A stretch of 64,000 bases of DNA from an uncultured Prevotellaceae bacterium (GTDB lineage Bacteria > Bacteroidota > Bacteroidia > Bacteroidales > Bacteroidaceae): assembly GCA_902775475.1 (NCBI GenBank), contig CACYME010000001.1:1-64000 (forward strand). The letters are read 5' to 3'. This document shows, one piece after another, positions 24,660 to 34,289 of this stretch. Position numbers and translations under genes: made by a program. The number at the start of each line of letters is the position of its first letter. Within the stretch, counting starts at the first letter, position 1. The notes beneath the pieces are model-generated. The model saw only the letters and a program-made list of their open reading frames with translations, was not told where the DNA came from and did no database searches.

Positions 24660-27392
24660 TTAAGCCTTTTTGAGTGCGGCGATGCTCTCCTTCAGAGCGG
24701 TAATCTTATCTTCGGCATCACTCTGCTTCTTGCGCTCCATGGCCACCACGGCTTCGGGGGCATTCTGCACGAAGCGCTCGTTCGACAGCTTCTTCAGCAC
24801 ACCCTGCAGGAAACCTTCAAGGTGCTTCAGCTGAGCCTCCATCTTCTCTAACTCGGCCTTCACATCGATGAGATCGCCAAGGGGCACGGCAAACTCGTCA
24901 GTGTCCACCATGAAGGTGCTGGCGGTAGAGTCCTTTGTCTCCACGACGCTGATTGCCTTCAGGTTGGCCATCTTCGAAATGATGTTGTTGTAAGGCTCGA
25001 AGTGATTAGTGCCAACACACTGGAGTTCAAGCTGTTCCTTCGGAGCGATATTCTTCAGACTGCGCACCGTTCGGACGCCCGAAACCACCAGTTTCACCTG
25101 CTCAATATCAGCGATAAGGCGCTCCTCCTCTACGTCCACTTCACCAAGCACGAGGCAATCGCGCATGATGCTCTCGCCGGGCTTGCGGTCGTAGAGTGCC
25201 TGCCACAGCTCCTCGGTGATGAACGGCATGAAGGGATGGAGCATCTTGAGCAAAGTCTCGAAGAAGCGCAGCGTGGCATCGTAGGTCGTGCGGTCGATGG
25301 GCTGCTGCCGTCCGTCCTTGTAGGCCGGCTTCACCATCTCCAGATACCACTGCGAGAACGAATCCCAGAACAGTTTGTAGACGGTCATCAGAGCGTCGTT
25401 GATGCGGTATTTCGAGAAGTGGTCTTGCAGTTCCACGTTGGCCTGCCTCAGCTTGGCGTCCATCCAGCGAACGGCCACCTGGTTTGTTGCGACTGAGTCG
25501 CCACATACGGTGGCATCGTCGGCCACCTGCCAGCCCTTCACCAGGCGGAAGGCATTCCAAATCTTGTTGTTGAAGTTGCGGCCCTGCTCGCAGAGTGCCT
25601 CGTCGAAGAGGATGTCGTTGCCAGCGGGAGCGGAGAGCATCATACCCATACGGACGCCGTCGGCACCATATTTGTCAATCAGCTCAATGGGGTCAGGCGA
25701 GTTGCCGAGCGACTTCGACATCTTCCGGCCCAGCTTGTCGCGCACGATGCCGGTGAAGTAGACGTTCTTGAAAGGATATTTGCCCATGTACTCCTCGCCG
25801 GCCATGATCATGCGGGCCACCCAGAAGAAGATGATGTCGGGGCCAGTGACCAGGTCGCTCGTGGGATAGTAGTAGCTGATTTCCTCGTTGCCAGGATTGT
25901 TGATTCCATCGAACAGCGAGACGGGCCACAGCCAGGAGCTGAACCACGTGTCGAGCGCGTCCTCATCCTGTTTTAAGTCGTTCAGACCCAGTTCGTTGTT
26001 TCCACTTTCCTTACGTGCCAGTTCAAGTCCCTCCTCTGCGGTCTCAGCCACCACGAACTTCTCCTCGTCGTAGTAGTAAGCAGGGATGCGATGACCCCAC
26101 CACAGCTGGCGGCTGATGCACCAGTCCTGAATGTTCTCCAGCCAGTTCTTGTAGGTGTTGACGTATTTCTGCGGATAGAAATGCATCTCGCCGTTGAGCA
26201 CCGGCGGCAAGGCGATGTCGGCGAAGTGCTGCATCTTGAGGAACCACTGCAGCGAGAGGCGCGGCTCGATGGCCGTGTCGGGGTTACGCTCTGAGTAGCC
26301 CACCTTGTTAGTATAGTCCTCCACCTTCTCCATCAGTCCGGCAGCCTCCAGGTCCTTGGCAATCTGCTTGCGGCATGCGAAGCGGTCCATGCCCACATAG
26401 ATGGGCGACTGCTCGCTGATGGTTCCGTCGGCATTGAAGATGTCGATGGTCTCCAGGTTGTGCGTCTTGCCCAGCATGTTATCGTTCTTGTCGTGGGCAG
26501 GCGTCACCTTCAGACAGCCCGTACCGAACTCAATCTCCACGTAGCGGTCCTCGATGACGGGAATCACACGGTTCACCAGCGGCACGATGACGCGCCGGCC
26601 CTTCAGCCACTGGTTCTTCGGGTCCTTGGGGTTGATGCACATGGCGGTATCGCCCATGATGGTCTCAGGGCGGGTAGTGGCCACCACGGCATAGTAGCCG
26701 CGCTTGTCCTTATGCACGACATTGCCTTCCGTCACGTTTGTTGCGATGGCATCGCAACATACTGAACCGTCCTCGTTGGCCACGTAGTATTTCAGATAGT
26801 AGAGCTTCGACTGCTCCTCCTTGTAGACCACCTCCTCGTCGGAGAGGGCGGTGAGGGCCTTGGGGTCCCAGTTCACCATGCGGAGTCCACGGTAGATGTA
26901 ACCCTTGCGGTAGAGGTCGACGAAGACCTTGATGACGCTCTCAGAGCGCTTCTCGTCCATGGTGAAGGCCGTGCGGTCCCAGTCGCACGAAGCACCCAGA
27001 CGGCGCAGCTGCTTCAAGATGATGCCACCGTGCTCGTCGGTCCAGTCCCAGGCATGCTTCAGGAACTCCTCACGCGTCAGGTCGTGCTTCTTGATGCCCT
27101 CCGCAGCCAGTTTCTTCACCACCTTGGCCTCGGTGGCGATGCTGGCATGGTCCGTTCCGGGCACCCAGCAGGCGTTCTTGCCCTCCATGCGGGCACGGCG
27201 CACCAGGATGTCCTGAATGGTGTTGTTCAGCATGTGTCCCATGTGGAGCACACCCGTCACGTTGGGAGGCGGAATGACGATTGTATAAGGTTCTCTACCA
27301 TCAGGCTTAGAGCTGAAGAGCTTGTTATCCAGCCAATACTGATACCATTTACCTTCGACCTCACTCGGGTCGTATTTACTTGCGATTTCCAT
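24660..27392 (-). CDS. valS: Valine--tRNA ligase
   Basis: A 910-residue class I aminoacyl-tRNA synthetase. [17 protein letters not shown] (about 41-57) holds the HIGH-type ATP site, [13 protein letters not shown] follows, the editing domain includes [12 protein letters not shown] (about 235-246), and [12 protein letters not shown] (about 553) is the KMSKS loop. The C terminus (about 850-910) is the ValRS coiled-coil arm ([18 protein letters not shown]). It attaches valine to tRNA-Val and clears mischarged threonine. Length is normal. TAACTTTG sits 33 bases upstream. Confidence 0.97.
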   Translation of the reverse strand: MEIASKYDPSEVEGKWYQYWLDNKLFSSKPDGREPYTIVIPPPNVTGVLHMGHMLNNTIQDILVRRARMEGKNACWVPGTDHASIATEAKVVKKLAAEGIKKHDLTREEFLKHAWDWTDEHGGIILKQLRRLGASCDWDRTAFTMDEKRSESVIKVFVDLYRKGYIYRGLRMVNWDPKALTALSDEEVVYKEEQSKLYYLKYYVANEDGSVCCDAIATNVTEGNVVHKDKRGYYAVVATTRPETIMGDTAMCINPKDPKNQWLKGRRVIVPLVNRVIPVIEDRYVEIEFGTGCLKVTPAHDKNDNMLGKTHNLETIDIFNADGTISEQSPIYVGMDRFACRKQIAKDLEAAGLMEKVEDYTNKVGYSERNPDTAIEPRLSLQWFLKMQHFADIALPPVLNGEMHFYPQKYVNTYKNWLENIQDWCISRQLWWGHRIPAYYYDEEKFVVAETAEEGLELARKESGNNELGLNDLKQDEDALDTWFSSWLWPVSLFDGINNPGNEEISYYYPTSDLVTGPDIIFFWVARMIMAGEEYMGKYPFKNVYFTGIVRDKLGRKMSKSLGNSPDPIELIDKYGADGVRMGMMLSAPAGNDILFDEALCEQGRNFNNKIWNAFRLVKGWQVADDATVCGDSVATNQVAVRWMDAKLRQANVELQDHFSKYRINDALMTVYKLFWDSFSQWYLEMVKPAYKDGRQQPIDRTTYDATLRFFETLLKMLHPFMPFITEELWQALYDRKPGESIMRDCLVLGEVDVEEERLIADIEQVKLVVSGVRTVRSLKNIAPKEQLELQCVGTNHFEPYNNIISKMANLKAISVVETKDSTASTFMVDTDEFAVPLGDLIDVKAELEKMEAQLKHLEGFLQGVLKKLSNERFVQNAPEAVVAMERKKQSDAEDKITALKESIAALKKA

Positions 27393-27424
27393 ACCTATTT
27401 ATATGCTTTTCTCCATTTGGGGTG

Positions 27425-27432
27425 CAAAGTTA
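27425..27432 (-). promoter_or_regulatory. Putative -7 element for valS
   Basis: TAACTTTG on the minus strand, with the short tandem repeat GGAGTTA directly upstream where a -33 box would lie. Confidence 0.55.
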
Positions 27433-27438
27433 CAAAAG

Positions 27439-27544
27439 AGTTAGGAGTTAGGAGTTAGGAGTTATAAGTTTTTGCCACAGCTTTAATGTTTTTTAACGCC
27501 CAGCTCAACTCCTGTAACTCCTAACTCCCAACTCCTAACTCCTC
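27439..27544. repeat. Inverted repeat with AACTCCT / AGGAGTT tandem arms
   Basis: Left arm 27439-27469 (GAGTTAG units), right arm 27506-27544 (CTAACTC units), about 36 bases between. The right arm encodes the last residues of the FAD enzyme (CAEELGVGS-stop); the left arm overlaps the valS promoter. Confidence 0.8.
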
Positions 27545-29074
27545 CGCACACATCTCTGCGCAACGCTCCCCGTCAACGCCGGCTGAGACGATGCCTCCTG
27601 CATAGCCGGCGCCCTCGCCACAGGGGAAGAGTCCCTGAATGCGGACGTGCTGTAGCGTTTCATTGTTCCTGAGAATGCGTACCGGCGAGGAAGTACGCGT
27701 TTCGACGCCAATCATCACGGCATCGTTGGTCAGGAAGCCTCGGGCCTGGCGCCCGAAAGTCCTGAACCCTTGTTGCAGCCGCGTGACGATGGGCTTGGGC
27801 ATCCAGAAGTGCAACGGCGAGGACACAAGCCCCGGTGCAAAGGAACTGCGCGGCAAGTCGTAGCTCAGCTTCCCACCGACGAAGTCGGCCATGCGCTGTG
27901 CCGGTGCCGTCTGCTTCATGTTGGCCTGCTGCCAGCAGGCTCGCTCCAGCTCCTCCTGATAGCGCAAGAGGCGCAGGGCATCGTCGCCCTCCACGTCTTC
28001 GGGTCGCAGTTCCACCACCATGCCGCTGTTGCTCCACTGGGTGCCACGGTTTGCCGGACTCATGCCGTTCACCACCACCTGCTCCGGCCCGGTGGCGGCG
28101 GGAATGACGAAGCCACCCGGACACATGCAGAAGGAGTAGACGCCCCGACCCTCTACCTGCGTCACAAACGCATATTCGGCAGCGGGAAGCCATTGCCCCC
28201 TACCCTCCTTTCGGTGATACTGAATCTGGTCTATCAGCCGGGCCGGATGTTCCAGTCTGACACCTACGGCGATGCCCTTCGCCTCCAGTTCAACCTTTTC
28301 TTTAACTAAATAGCGATAAACATCTCGTGCAGAGTGCCCCGTTGCCAATATGACCGGCCCACGAAATTCCTTTCCGCCAGCCACGCAGCCCACCACCCTG
28401 TCGCCATCGAGCAGCAGTTCGGTCATCTTCGTCTGGAAGTGCACTTCGCCCCCGCTGTTGAGGATGGTCTGGCGCATGGCCTCGATGACCTTGGGCAGGC
28501 GGTCGGTGCCGATATGGGGATGGGCATCGGCCAGGATGGCGGTCGAGGCTCCATGCTGGCAGAACACGTTGAGAATCTTCTCGATGTTGCCGCGTTTCTT
28601 GCTCCGCGTGTAGAGCTTTCCGTCGCTGTAGGCCCCTGCCCCACCCTCGCCGAAGCAGTAGTTGCTCTCGGGGTCCACCTGCTGCGTGCGGCTGATGGCG
28701 GCCAGATCCTTCTTGCGCTCATGAACGTCCTTGCCACGCTCCAGCACGATGGGACGCAAGCCCAGCTCTATCAGCCTGAGGGCAGCGAACAGTCCACCGG
28801 GACCGGCACCCACGACGATGACTGCCCGAGCGGCCGAAACGTCGGGATAGTCGGTACGGACGTACTCATCGTCGGATGGCAGCTCGTTGATGTAGAGCCT
28901 CACTTTCAGATTGACAAAGATGGTGCGCTGACGGGCATCGATGGAGCGTTTCAGTATGCGCACGCCCTTCAAGGCACTCAGCACCAGGCCTTTCTCGTCG
29001 GCCACGTAGCGGCGCAGTTGGTCGGTGTCGGCCGCTATGGGCGGCAGCACCCTAAGTTGCAATTCCTGAATCAT
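27521..29074 (-). CDS. FAD-dependent oxidoreductase (COG2509-type)
   Basis: A 517-residue flavoprotein. After an N-terminal 90-residue domain (MIQELQLRVLPP, VRILKRSIDARQ), the dinucleotide-binding motif VVGAGPGGLFAALRL lies at about 86-100. SNYCFGEGGAGAYSDGKLYTR (about 138-158) and a second FAD motif near the C terminus (GEGAGYAGGIVSAGVDG) are typical of this poorly characterised family. The electron donor, acceptor and pathway are unknown. The end is written over by a tandem repeat. The -7 box is four bases from the ATG, suggesting a leaderless message. Confidence 0.88.
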   Translation of the reverse strand: MIQELQLRVLPPIAADTDQLRRYVADEKGLVLSALKGVRILKRSIDARQRTIFVNLKVRLYINELPSDDEYVRTDYPDVSAARAVIVVGAGPGGLFAALRLIELGLRPIVLERGKDVHERKKDLAAISRTQQVDPESNYCFGEGGAGAYSDGKLYTRSKKRGNIEKILNVFCQHGASTAILADAHPHIGTDRLPKVIEAMRQTILNSGGEVHFQTKMTELLLDGDRVVGCVAGGKEFRGPVILATGHSARDVYRYLVKEKVELEAKGIAVGVRLEHPARLIDQIQYHRKEGRGQWLPAAEYAFVTQVEGRGVYSFCMCPGGFVIPAATGPEQVVVNGMSPANRGTQWSNSGMVVELRPEDVEGDDALRLLRYQEELERACWQQANMKQTAPAQRMADFVGGKLSYDLPRSSFAPGLVSSPLHFWMPKPIVTRLQQGFRTFGRQARGFLTNDAVMIGVETRTSSPVRILRNNETLQHVRIQGLFPCGEGAGYAGGIVSAGVDGERCAEMCAEELGVGS

Positions 29075-29078
29075 GGTG

Positions 29079-29109
29079 CAAAATTACAAAGAAGTAGCGA
29101 AAAAGCAAA
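29079..29109 (-). promoter_or_regulatory. Promoter for the FAD oxidoreductase gene
   Basis: On the minus strand TTTG, a 19-base spacer and TAATTTTG. The start codon follows after four bases, so translation would begin at or near the first transcribed base. Confidence 0.65.
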
Positions 29110-29149
29110 CTACTTTGAGGAAAAGTTGCCATAAAACGAGGTTTCAAAT

Positions 29150-29640
29150 TGTAAGCACTTTTGGGCGAGTTTTCTAAAAATGGGTCGATTTACCCCCCAA
29201 AAAACAGGGGTCTTCTGAAAAAAAGTGCTCGCGGCCGAAAAAACGCCCATTTTTTGGAGTGTTCGTAAATAGCTGATGCACAGTGACTTTCGGTCAAAAC
29301 AAGAAAATTTGGCGTCCGATGGTTTGAAAAAGTCAACGCCGCAGAAAAATTTGGCGTTGACTTTTTTCGAAAAAGCGTTCGTTCAGAAGTGAAAAAAACG
29401 GCAAAAATCTCAAAACAGAATGCACAAAACGGGGTGGAGTGTGCAAAAATCGGGTCTTTTGGCACATTTTTTTTCGCAGCCGACGGACGCTGAGGCGGGC
29501 AAAACGTCTCGAAAACGCCATTTTTCGTTCTATTTTGCTTCGTCGTCGTGACGTTTTTTTGTCGAACTATTTTCTACGAAAAATTGTAAGCACAAATTTT
29601 GAGTTTTCATATTTTCGGCTCTAAAAGTTGGTGAGTACGA
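29150..29640 (-). repeat. Dispersed AT-rich intergenic element, copy A (minus orientation)
   Basis: This gene-free stretch of about 650 bases (29075-29724) holds a diverged copy of an element also found at about 39040-39475 and 48530-48930. Shared blocks, read on the minus strand, are TTTTTGCACA...TTTGTGCATTCT (29416-29450), a CACTTC...GAACGAACGC block, the GTCAACGCCAAATTTT block and ATGGGCRTTTTTTCRGCC. A 14-bp perfect hairpin (AAAAAGTCAACGCC 29327-29340, GGCGTTGACTTTTT 29353-29366) marks the core. Open frames here are short and not gene-like. Confidence 0.7.
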
Positions 29641-29724
29641 AGTTCAATTTTACCTTTTTTAACGACTCTCCATGCAAGATTCTCCCTTTTCAGCGTTTTC
29701 TAAGAAACAAAACGAAGCGAAAAG

Positions 29725-30264
29725 ATGAAAACAAAATGTCTACTATGGATGAGCGCACTCTTGCTGATGCTGGCAGGATGCAGCAGTGATGACGAGAATG
29801 GCGGCGAGACGATTTCTCCCAGCGTCCAAATGGCCGACAATACGCTACTCGTCAGCAAAGATGGCGACGCTGTTGCGGAAAGCTATCCCGTGACGAGCAG
29901 CGGATTCTATATCGACGCAATGCCTGTGGTGGGGAGCAATGGCCCAAGCTTCATTTTCCATTGCAGCTTTGACAGCCCCGACGTGAAGGAACTGGTTTTC
30001 TGCATCATCAACCTCAAAAAGGACGCTGACGCGTTTCGAGTGGGGGAAATATTCCCGTCGGATCAGCTGAACGCCATTCTGAAGCCCAGGAAGGAAACTG
30101 AAGACTACTTCTACAATAGTACGCAAGGAAGCATCAAACTGGTGGACAAAAAGAAGGCCGACGGCAAGGACATCTTGACCTTCGAGCTCGACGAACTGGC
30201 TTTTGAAGGAGGCTATACCATCAACGGCAGAGTGGATTTCGAGTACGGCGGAACAGTGTATTGA
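29725..30264 (+). CDS. Small lipoprotein of unknown function
   Basis: A 179-residue protein with a lipoprotein signal: positively charged start, hydrophobic stretch and lipobox LAGC with the cysteine at residue 19, followed by SSDDENGGE. The mature part has alternating hydrophobic beta-strand pattern and no motif that I recognise. The acidic stretch after the cysteine is typical of Bacteroidota lipoproteins exported to the cell surface. It is isolated between an AT-rich repeat copy and the palindromic promoters of thrA. Confidence 0.7.
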   Translation: MKTKCLLWMSALLLMLAGCSSDDENGGETISPSVQMADNTLLVSKDGDAVAESYPVTSSGFYIDAMPVVGSNGPSFIFHCSFDSPDVKELVFCIINLKKDADAFRVGEIFPSDQLNAILKPRKETEDYFYNSTQGSIKLVDKKKADGKDILTFELDELAFEGGYTINGRVDFEYGGTVY

Positions 30265-30371
30265 CAGCCACAGGATGATGCTGCGCCCTCTTTTTTCCGT
30301 AGCATTAGTTTCGCCGAAGTTGTTGCCGACAAAGAAAAACTTGTTTTCCCTTTGCATTTCTCTCGTTTTTT

Positions 30372-30404
30372 AGTAACTTTGCCGAAAAATTCGGCGAAGT
30401 TACT
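30372..30404. repeat. Hairpin at the start of the thrA upstream region
   Basis: AGTAACTTTGCCGAA (30372-30386) pairs with TTCGGCGAAGTTACT (30390-30404) with one G-T wobble and a 3-base loop. Its right arm leads directly into the first promoter palindrome. Confidence 0.75.
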
Positions 30405-30464
30405 TCGTCTCGGCAAAAAAAGAACCAGTTCTTTTGTTTTGCTCTCGACTTTTCGTAACTTTGG
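30397..30464 (+). promoter_or_regulatory. Palindromic promoter element 1 upstream of thrA
   Basis: Left flank GAAGTTACTTCGTCTCGG, an inner hairpin (GCAAAAAAAGAAC with GTTCTTTTGTTTTGC) and right flank CTCTCGACTTTTCGTAACTTTG. The right part contains TTTG, a 19-base spacer and TAACTTTG, a consensus promoter pointing toward thrA. Confidence 0.65.
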
Positions 30465-30471
30465 CTGCGCC

Positions 30472-30537
30472 GAAGTTACTTAGTCTCGGAAAAGCTCAAA
30501 TAAATTTGGCTTTTCGCTCGACTTTTCGTAACTTTGC
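30472..30537 (+). promoter_or_regulatory. Palindromic promoter element 2 upstream of thrA
   Basis: Left flank GAAGTTACTTAGTCTCGG, inner stem GAAAAGC/GGCTTTTC and right flank CGCTCGACTTTTCGTAACTTTG. TTTG (30505-30508), a 20-base spacer and TAACTTTG (30529-30536) give a full promoter, 27 bases before the thrA ATG. Confidence 0.7.
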
Positions 30538-30563
30538 ACGCTGAAACAAAAACGAAGACAAGA

Positions 30564-33017
30564 ATGAAGGTAATGAAATTCGGCGGAACCAGCGTGGGTT
30601 CCGTAGAGAGTATCCTCAACCTGAAACGTATCGTAGAGGCCGAGCAGAAGCCGGTCGTGGTGGTGGTGAGCGCCCTGGGCGGCATCACCGACCGCCTGCT
30701 GGCCACGTCCCGCCTGGCACTGGCCGGCGACGAGCTGTGGCGCCATGAGTTCGAGGCCATCAGGCAGCGCCACTACGACATGATTGACACGCTGTTTGCC
30801 AACGACCCAAGGCGCGAACCGCTCTCGCAGACCATCGGCTCGTTCTTCCGCGAGCTGGAGTCTATATATTATGGTGTATTCCTCATCCACGACCTCAGCG
30901 CCAAGACCGAGGCAGCCATCGTGAGCTATGGCGAGCGCCTCAGCTCCCACATCGTGGCCACGCTCGTCGACGGCGGCGTGCGCATGAACTCACGCAACTT
31001 CATCCGCACGGTGAAGAAGCAGGGCAACCACGTGCTCGACGCCGAGCTGACCTACCGCCTGGTGCGCGAGGCCTTCAGTCAGGTATGTTGCGTTGCCAAC
31101 GCAACCAACAAGACGGTGGCGGTGGTGCCCGGCTTCATCGCACGCGACCGCGACACGCTGGAGACCACCAACCTGGGCCGCGGCGGCTCTGACTACACCG
31201 CCGCCATCATCGCCGCTGCCCTCGACGCCGAGGTGCTGGAGATATGGACCGACGTCGACGGCTTCATGACCGCCGACCCACGCGTCATCAAGACGGCCTA
31301 CACCATCAACGAGCTGAGCTACGTGGAGGCCATGGAGCTGTGCAACTTCGGCGCGAAGGTGGTCTACCCGCCCACCATCTACCCCGTCTGCGTGAAGAAC
31401 ATCCCCATCAAGGTGAAGAACACCTTCAACCCCAGCCACCCCGGCACGCTCATCAAGCAGAAGATTGACGACGACCGCAAGCCCATCAAGGGCATCTCCT
31501 CCATCAAGGGCACCACGCTCATCACCGTGACGGGCCTCTCGATGGTGGGCGTCATCGGCGTGAACCGCCGCATCTTCTCCTGCCTGGCCGAGAACGGCAT
31601 CTCGGTGTTCATGGTCTCGCAGGCTTCGTCGGAGAACTCTACGTCCATCGGCGTGCGCGACGAGGATGCCGAGCGGGCCGTCGAGGTGCTCAACATCGAG
31701 TTCGCCAAGGAGATTGTCACCGGCGCCATGTTCCCCATGCAGGCCGAGAAGGGACTGGCCACCATCGCCATCGTGGGCGAGAACATGAAGCACACGCCGG
31801 GCATCGCCGGAAAGCTCTTCGGCACGCTGGGCCGCAGCGGCATCAGCGTCATCGCCTGCGCCCAGGGTGCCTCAGAGACGAACATCTCGTTCGTCGTCGA
31901 TGCCAAGTTCCTGCGCAAGTCGCTCAACGTGCTCCACGACTCCTTCTTCCTCTCCGAGTACAAGGTGCTCAACCTCTTCATCTGTGGCACCGGCACCGTG
32001 GGCGGCAACCTCATTGAACAGATTAACACGCAATACAAGAAGTTGAAGGAGACGCGCCAGCTGAAGCTGAAGGTGGTGGGCATCTCCAACTCGCGGAAGG
32101 CCATTTTCAACCGCGACGGCATCGACCTGCGCACCTACCGCGAACTGCTCGACAAGGCCGAGCCCAGCAACATCCAGCGGCTGAGGGAGGAAATCATCAG
32201 CATGAACATCTTCAACTCCGTGTTCGTAGACTGCACAGCCTCGCCCGACGTGGCCGCGCTCTACCAGGACTTCCTCGACCACAACATTTCGGTGGTGACG
32301 GCCAACAAGATTGCCGCCTCGGGGCCCTTCGACGCTTACCGCCAGCTGAAGCAGACGGCACTGAAGAAGGGCATCAAGTTCCTCTTCGAGACCAACGTGG
32401 GCGCCGGACTGCCCATCATCGGCACCATCAACGACCTGCTGAACTCGGGCGACAAAATCCTGCGCATCGAGGCCGTGCTCAGCGGAACGCTCAACTTCAT
32501 CTTCAACACCATCTCTGCCCAGGTGCCGTTCTCCGAGACGGTACGCCAGGCGAAGGAGAAGGGCTACAGCGAGCCCGACCCCCGCATCGACCTCTGCGGC
32601 AAGGACGTCATCCGCAAGCTCGTCATCCTGGCCCGCGAGGCTGGCTACCAGGTGGAGCAGGACGACGTGGAGAAGCACCTCTTCCTGCCCGACGCGTTCT
32701 TCGAGGGGAGCATCGACGACTTCTGGAAGAACCTGCCCTCGCTCGACGCCGACTTCGAGGCTCGCCGTCAGGAGCTGGAGAAGGAGCAGAAGCGCTGGCG
32801 CTTCGTGGCCAAGATGGAGGGCGGCAAGACCAGCGTCTCGCTCGAGGCCGTCAGCCCCCACCATCCGTTCTACGGACTGGAAGGCTCCAACAACATCGTG
32901 CTGCTCACCACCGAGCGCTACCGCGAATACCCCATGCTCATCCAGGGCTACGGGGCCGGGGCAGGAGTCACCGCTGCCGGCGTCTTTGCCAACATCATGT
33001 CTATAGCAAACATCTAA
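30564..33017 (+). CDS. thrA: Bifunctional aspartokinase / homoserine dehydrogenase
   Basis: An 817-residue fusion enzyme. The aspartokinase half begins MKVMKFGGTSVGSV and has the GRGGSDYTAAIIAAAL nucleotide/aspartate site near residue 205; two ACT domains follow (about 320-460), usual sites of threonine feedback. The homoserine dehydrogenase half has the NAD(P)-binding FICGTGTVGGNLIEQI (about 473-488) and TNVGAGLPIIGTI. It catalyses the first and third steps from aspartate to homoserine. It leads the operon thrA-PGM-like-thrC with a 6-base gap. Tandem palindromic promoters lie directly upstream. The ATG at 30564 starts right at the kinase motif. Confidence 0.96.
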   Translation: MKVMKFGGTSVGSVESILNLKRIVEAEQKPVVVVVSALGGITDRLLATSRLALAGDELWRHEFEAIRQRHYDMIDTLFANDPRREPLSQTIGSFFRELESIYYGVFLIHDLSAKTEAAIVSYGERLSSHIVATLVDGGVRMNSRNFIRTVKKQGNHVLDAELTYRLVREAFSQVCCVANATNKTVAVVPGFIARDRDTLETTNLGRGGSDYTAAIIAAALDAEVLEIWTDVDGFMTADPRVIKTAYTINELSYVEAMELCNFGAKVVYPPTIYPVCVKNIPIKVKNTFNPSHPGTLIKQKIDDDRKPIKGISSIKGTTLITVTGLSMVGVIGVNRRIFSCLAENGISVFMVSQASSENSTSIGVRDEDAERAVEVLNIEFAKEIVTGAMFPMQAEKGLATIAIVGENMKHTPGIAGKLFGTLGRSGISVIACAQGASETNISFVVDAKFLRKSLNVLHDSFFLSEYKVLNLFICGTGTVGGNLIEQINTQYKKLKETRQLKLKVVGISNSRKAIFNRDGIDLRTYRELLDKAEPSNIQRLREEIISMNIFNSVFVDCTASPDVAALYQDFLDHNISVVTANKIAASGPFDAYRQLKQTALKKGIKFLFETNVGAGLPIIGTINDLLNSGDKILRIEAVLSGTLNFIFNTISAQVPFSETVRQAKEKGYSEPDPRIDLCGKDVIRKLVILAREAGYQVEQDDVEKHLFLPDAFFEGSIDDFWKNLPSLDADFEARRQELEKEQKRWRFVAKMEGGKTSVSLEAVSPHHPFYGLEGSNNIVLLTTERYREYPMLIQGYGAGAGVTAAGVFANIMSIANI

Positions 33018-33023
33018 AAGAGG

Positions 33024-34289
33024 ATGAAACACATTATTATATTAGGCGACGGCATGGCCGACCACCCCATCGAGCGGCTGGGGGGAAAGACGCCGCTGCA
33101 GGCTGCCGACAAGCCCTGCATGGACTGGCTGGCGCAGCACGGCTGCACGGGGCGCCTCATCACCGTGCCCCAGGGGTTCCCGCCGGGCAGCGAGGTGGCC
33201 AACACCGCCATCCTGGGCTACGACCTGAACCAGGTCTACGAAGGGCGCGGCCCCTTGGAGGCGGCCTCCATCGGCTACGACATGGCCGATGACGACCTGG
33301 CGCTGCGCTGTAACATCATCACCGTTAACGACGGGCGCATCGTCACCCACAACGGCGGCAACCTGCAGACCGACGATGCCCGCGTACTCATCGACTACCT
33401 GAACAGCCAGCTGGCCGAGCCCATCAACCAGGCCGAGGGCTGCGACCGCGTGAAATTCATCGCCGGCATCCAGTACCGCCACCTGCTCATCATCAAGGGC
33501 GGCAACAAGCACATCGTCTGTGCCCCACCCCACGACCATCCCGGCGAGGAGTGGAGACCGCTGCTGGTGCGCCCTGCCGATGACATTCCTTCCTGCGCAG
33601 AGCGAAACGGGCTGACGGCTGAAGAGACCGCCGGGCTGGTGAACCGCCTCATCCTCGCCTCGCAGGAGCTGCTCAGCAGCCATCCCTACAACCAGCAGAA
33701 AGCCCAGGGTGGAGAGCGCCAGGCCAACAGCATCTGGCCCTGGAGCGGCGGCTACCGTCCGCAGATGCCCACGCTACAGCAGCTCTATCCGCAGGTGAAG
33801 AACGGTGCCGTCATCTCCGCCGTAGACCTCATCCAGGGCATCGGCCGCTATGCGGGGCTCGACATCATCAAGGTGCCCGGCGCCACGGGACTGGCCGACA
33901 CCAACTACGAGGGCAAGGCACAGGCCGCTATCGACATGCTGAAGACCCGCGACTTCGTCTTCGTGCATGTCGAGGCCACCGACGAGGCAGGCCACGACGG
34001 CGACCTCGACCTGAAGATGCGCGCCATCAACTACCTCGACCAGCGCCTCATCCGCCCCATCCTGGAAGCCGTACAGCCGATGACGCAGCCCGTGTCCATC
34101 GCCGTGCTGCCCGACCACCCCACGCCCGTGGAGATGCGCATCCACGTCAACGAACCCGTTCCCTTCCTTATATATTATAAAGGTATAGAGCCCGACGACG
34201 TGCAGACCTTCGACGAGGTGGCCTGCGTCAGCGGCTTCTACGGCCTGCTACACCCCGAACAATTCATGGAAAGATTCATGTCAAGATGA
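33024..34289 (+). CDS. apgM: Cofactor-independent phosphoglycerate mutase-like protein, probable homoserine kinase of the threonine operon
   Basis: A 421-residue alkaline-phosphatase superfamily protein. It starts HIIILGDGMADHPIERLGGK (metal-binding GDGMAD), has VANTAILGYDLNQVYEGRGP, and ends with the metal ligands HVEATDEAGHDGDLD and VLPDHPTPVEMR. This is the archaeal-type apgM family. Its place between thrA and thrC, overlapping thrC by four bases, and the absence of thrB suggest that it phosphorylates homoserine; alternative homoserine kinases of this family have been proposed from genetic work, including in Bacteroidetes as I recall. True mutase activity cannot be excluded. Confidence 0.85.
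   Translation: MKHIIILGDGMADHPIERLGGKTPLQAADKPCMDWLAQHGCTGRLITVPQGFPPGSEVANTAILGYDLNQVYEGRGPLEAASIGYDMADDDLALRCNIITVNDGRIVTHNGGNLQTDDARVLIDYLNSQLAEPINQAEGCDRVKFIAGIQYRHLLIIKGGNKHIVCAPPHDHPGEEWRPLLVRPADDIPSCAERNGLTAEETAGLVNRLILASQELLSSHPYNQQKAQGGERQANSIWPWSGGYRPQMPTLQQLYPQVKNGAVISAVDLIQGIGRYAGLDIIKVPGATGLADTNYEGKAQAAIDMLKTRDFVFVHVEATDEAGHDGDLDLKMRAINYLDQRLIRPILEAVQPMTQPVSIAVLPDHPTPVEMRIHVNEPVPFLIYYKGIEPDDVQTFDEVACVSGFYGLLHPEQFMERFMSR

Noticed and set aside
29075-29724. Small genes in the AT-rich gap
   Set aside because: Frames of 60-90 codons here are rich in Phe, Arg and Lys from AT-rich sequence, have no ribosome site and are not shared in frame between the three element copies.
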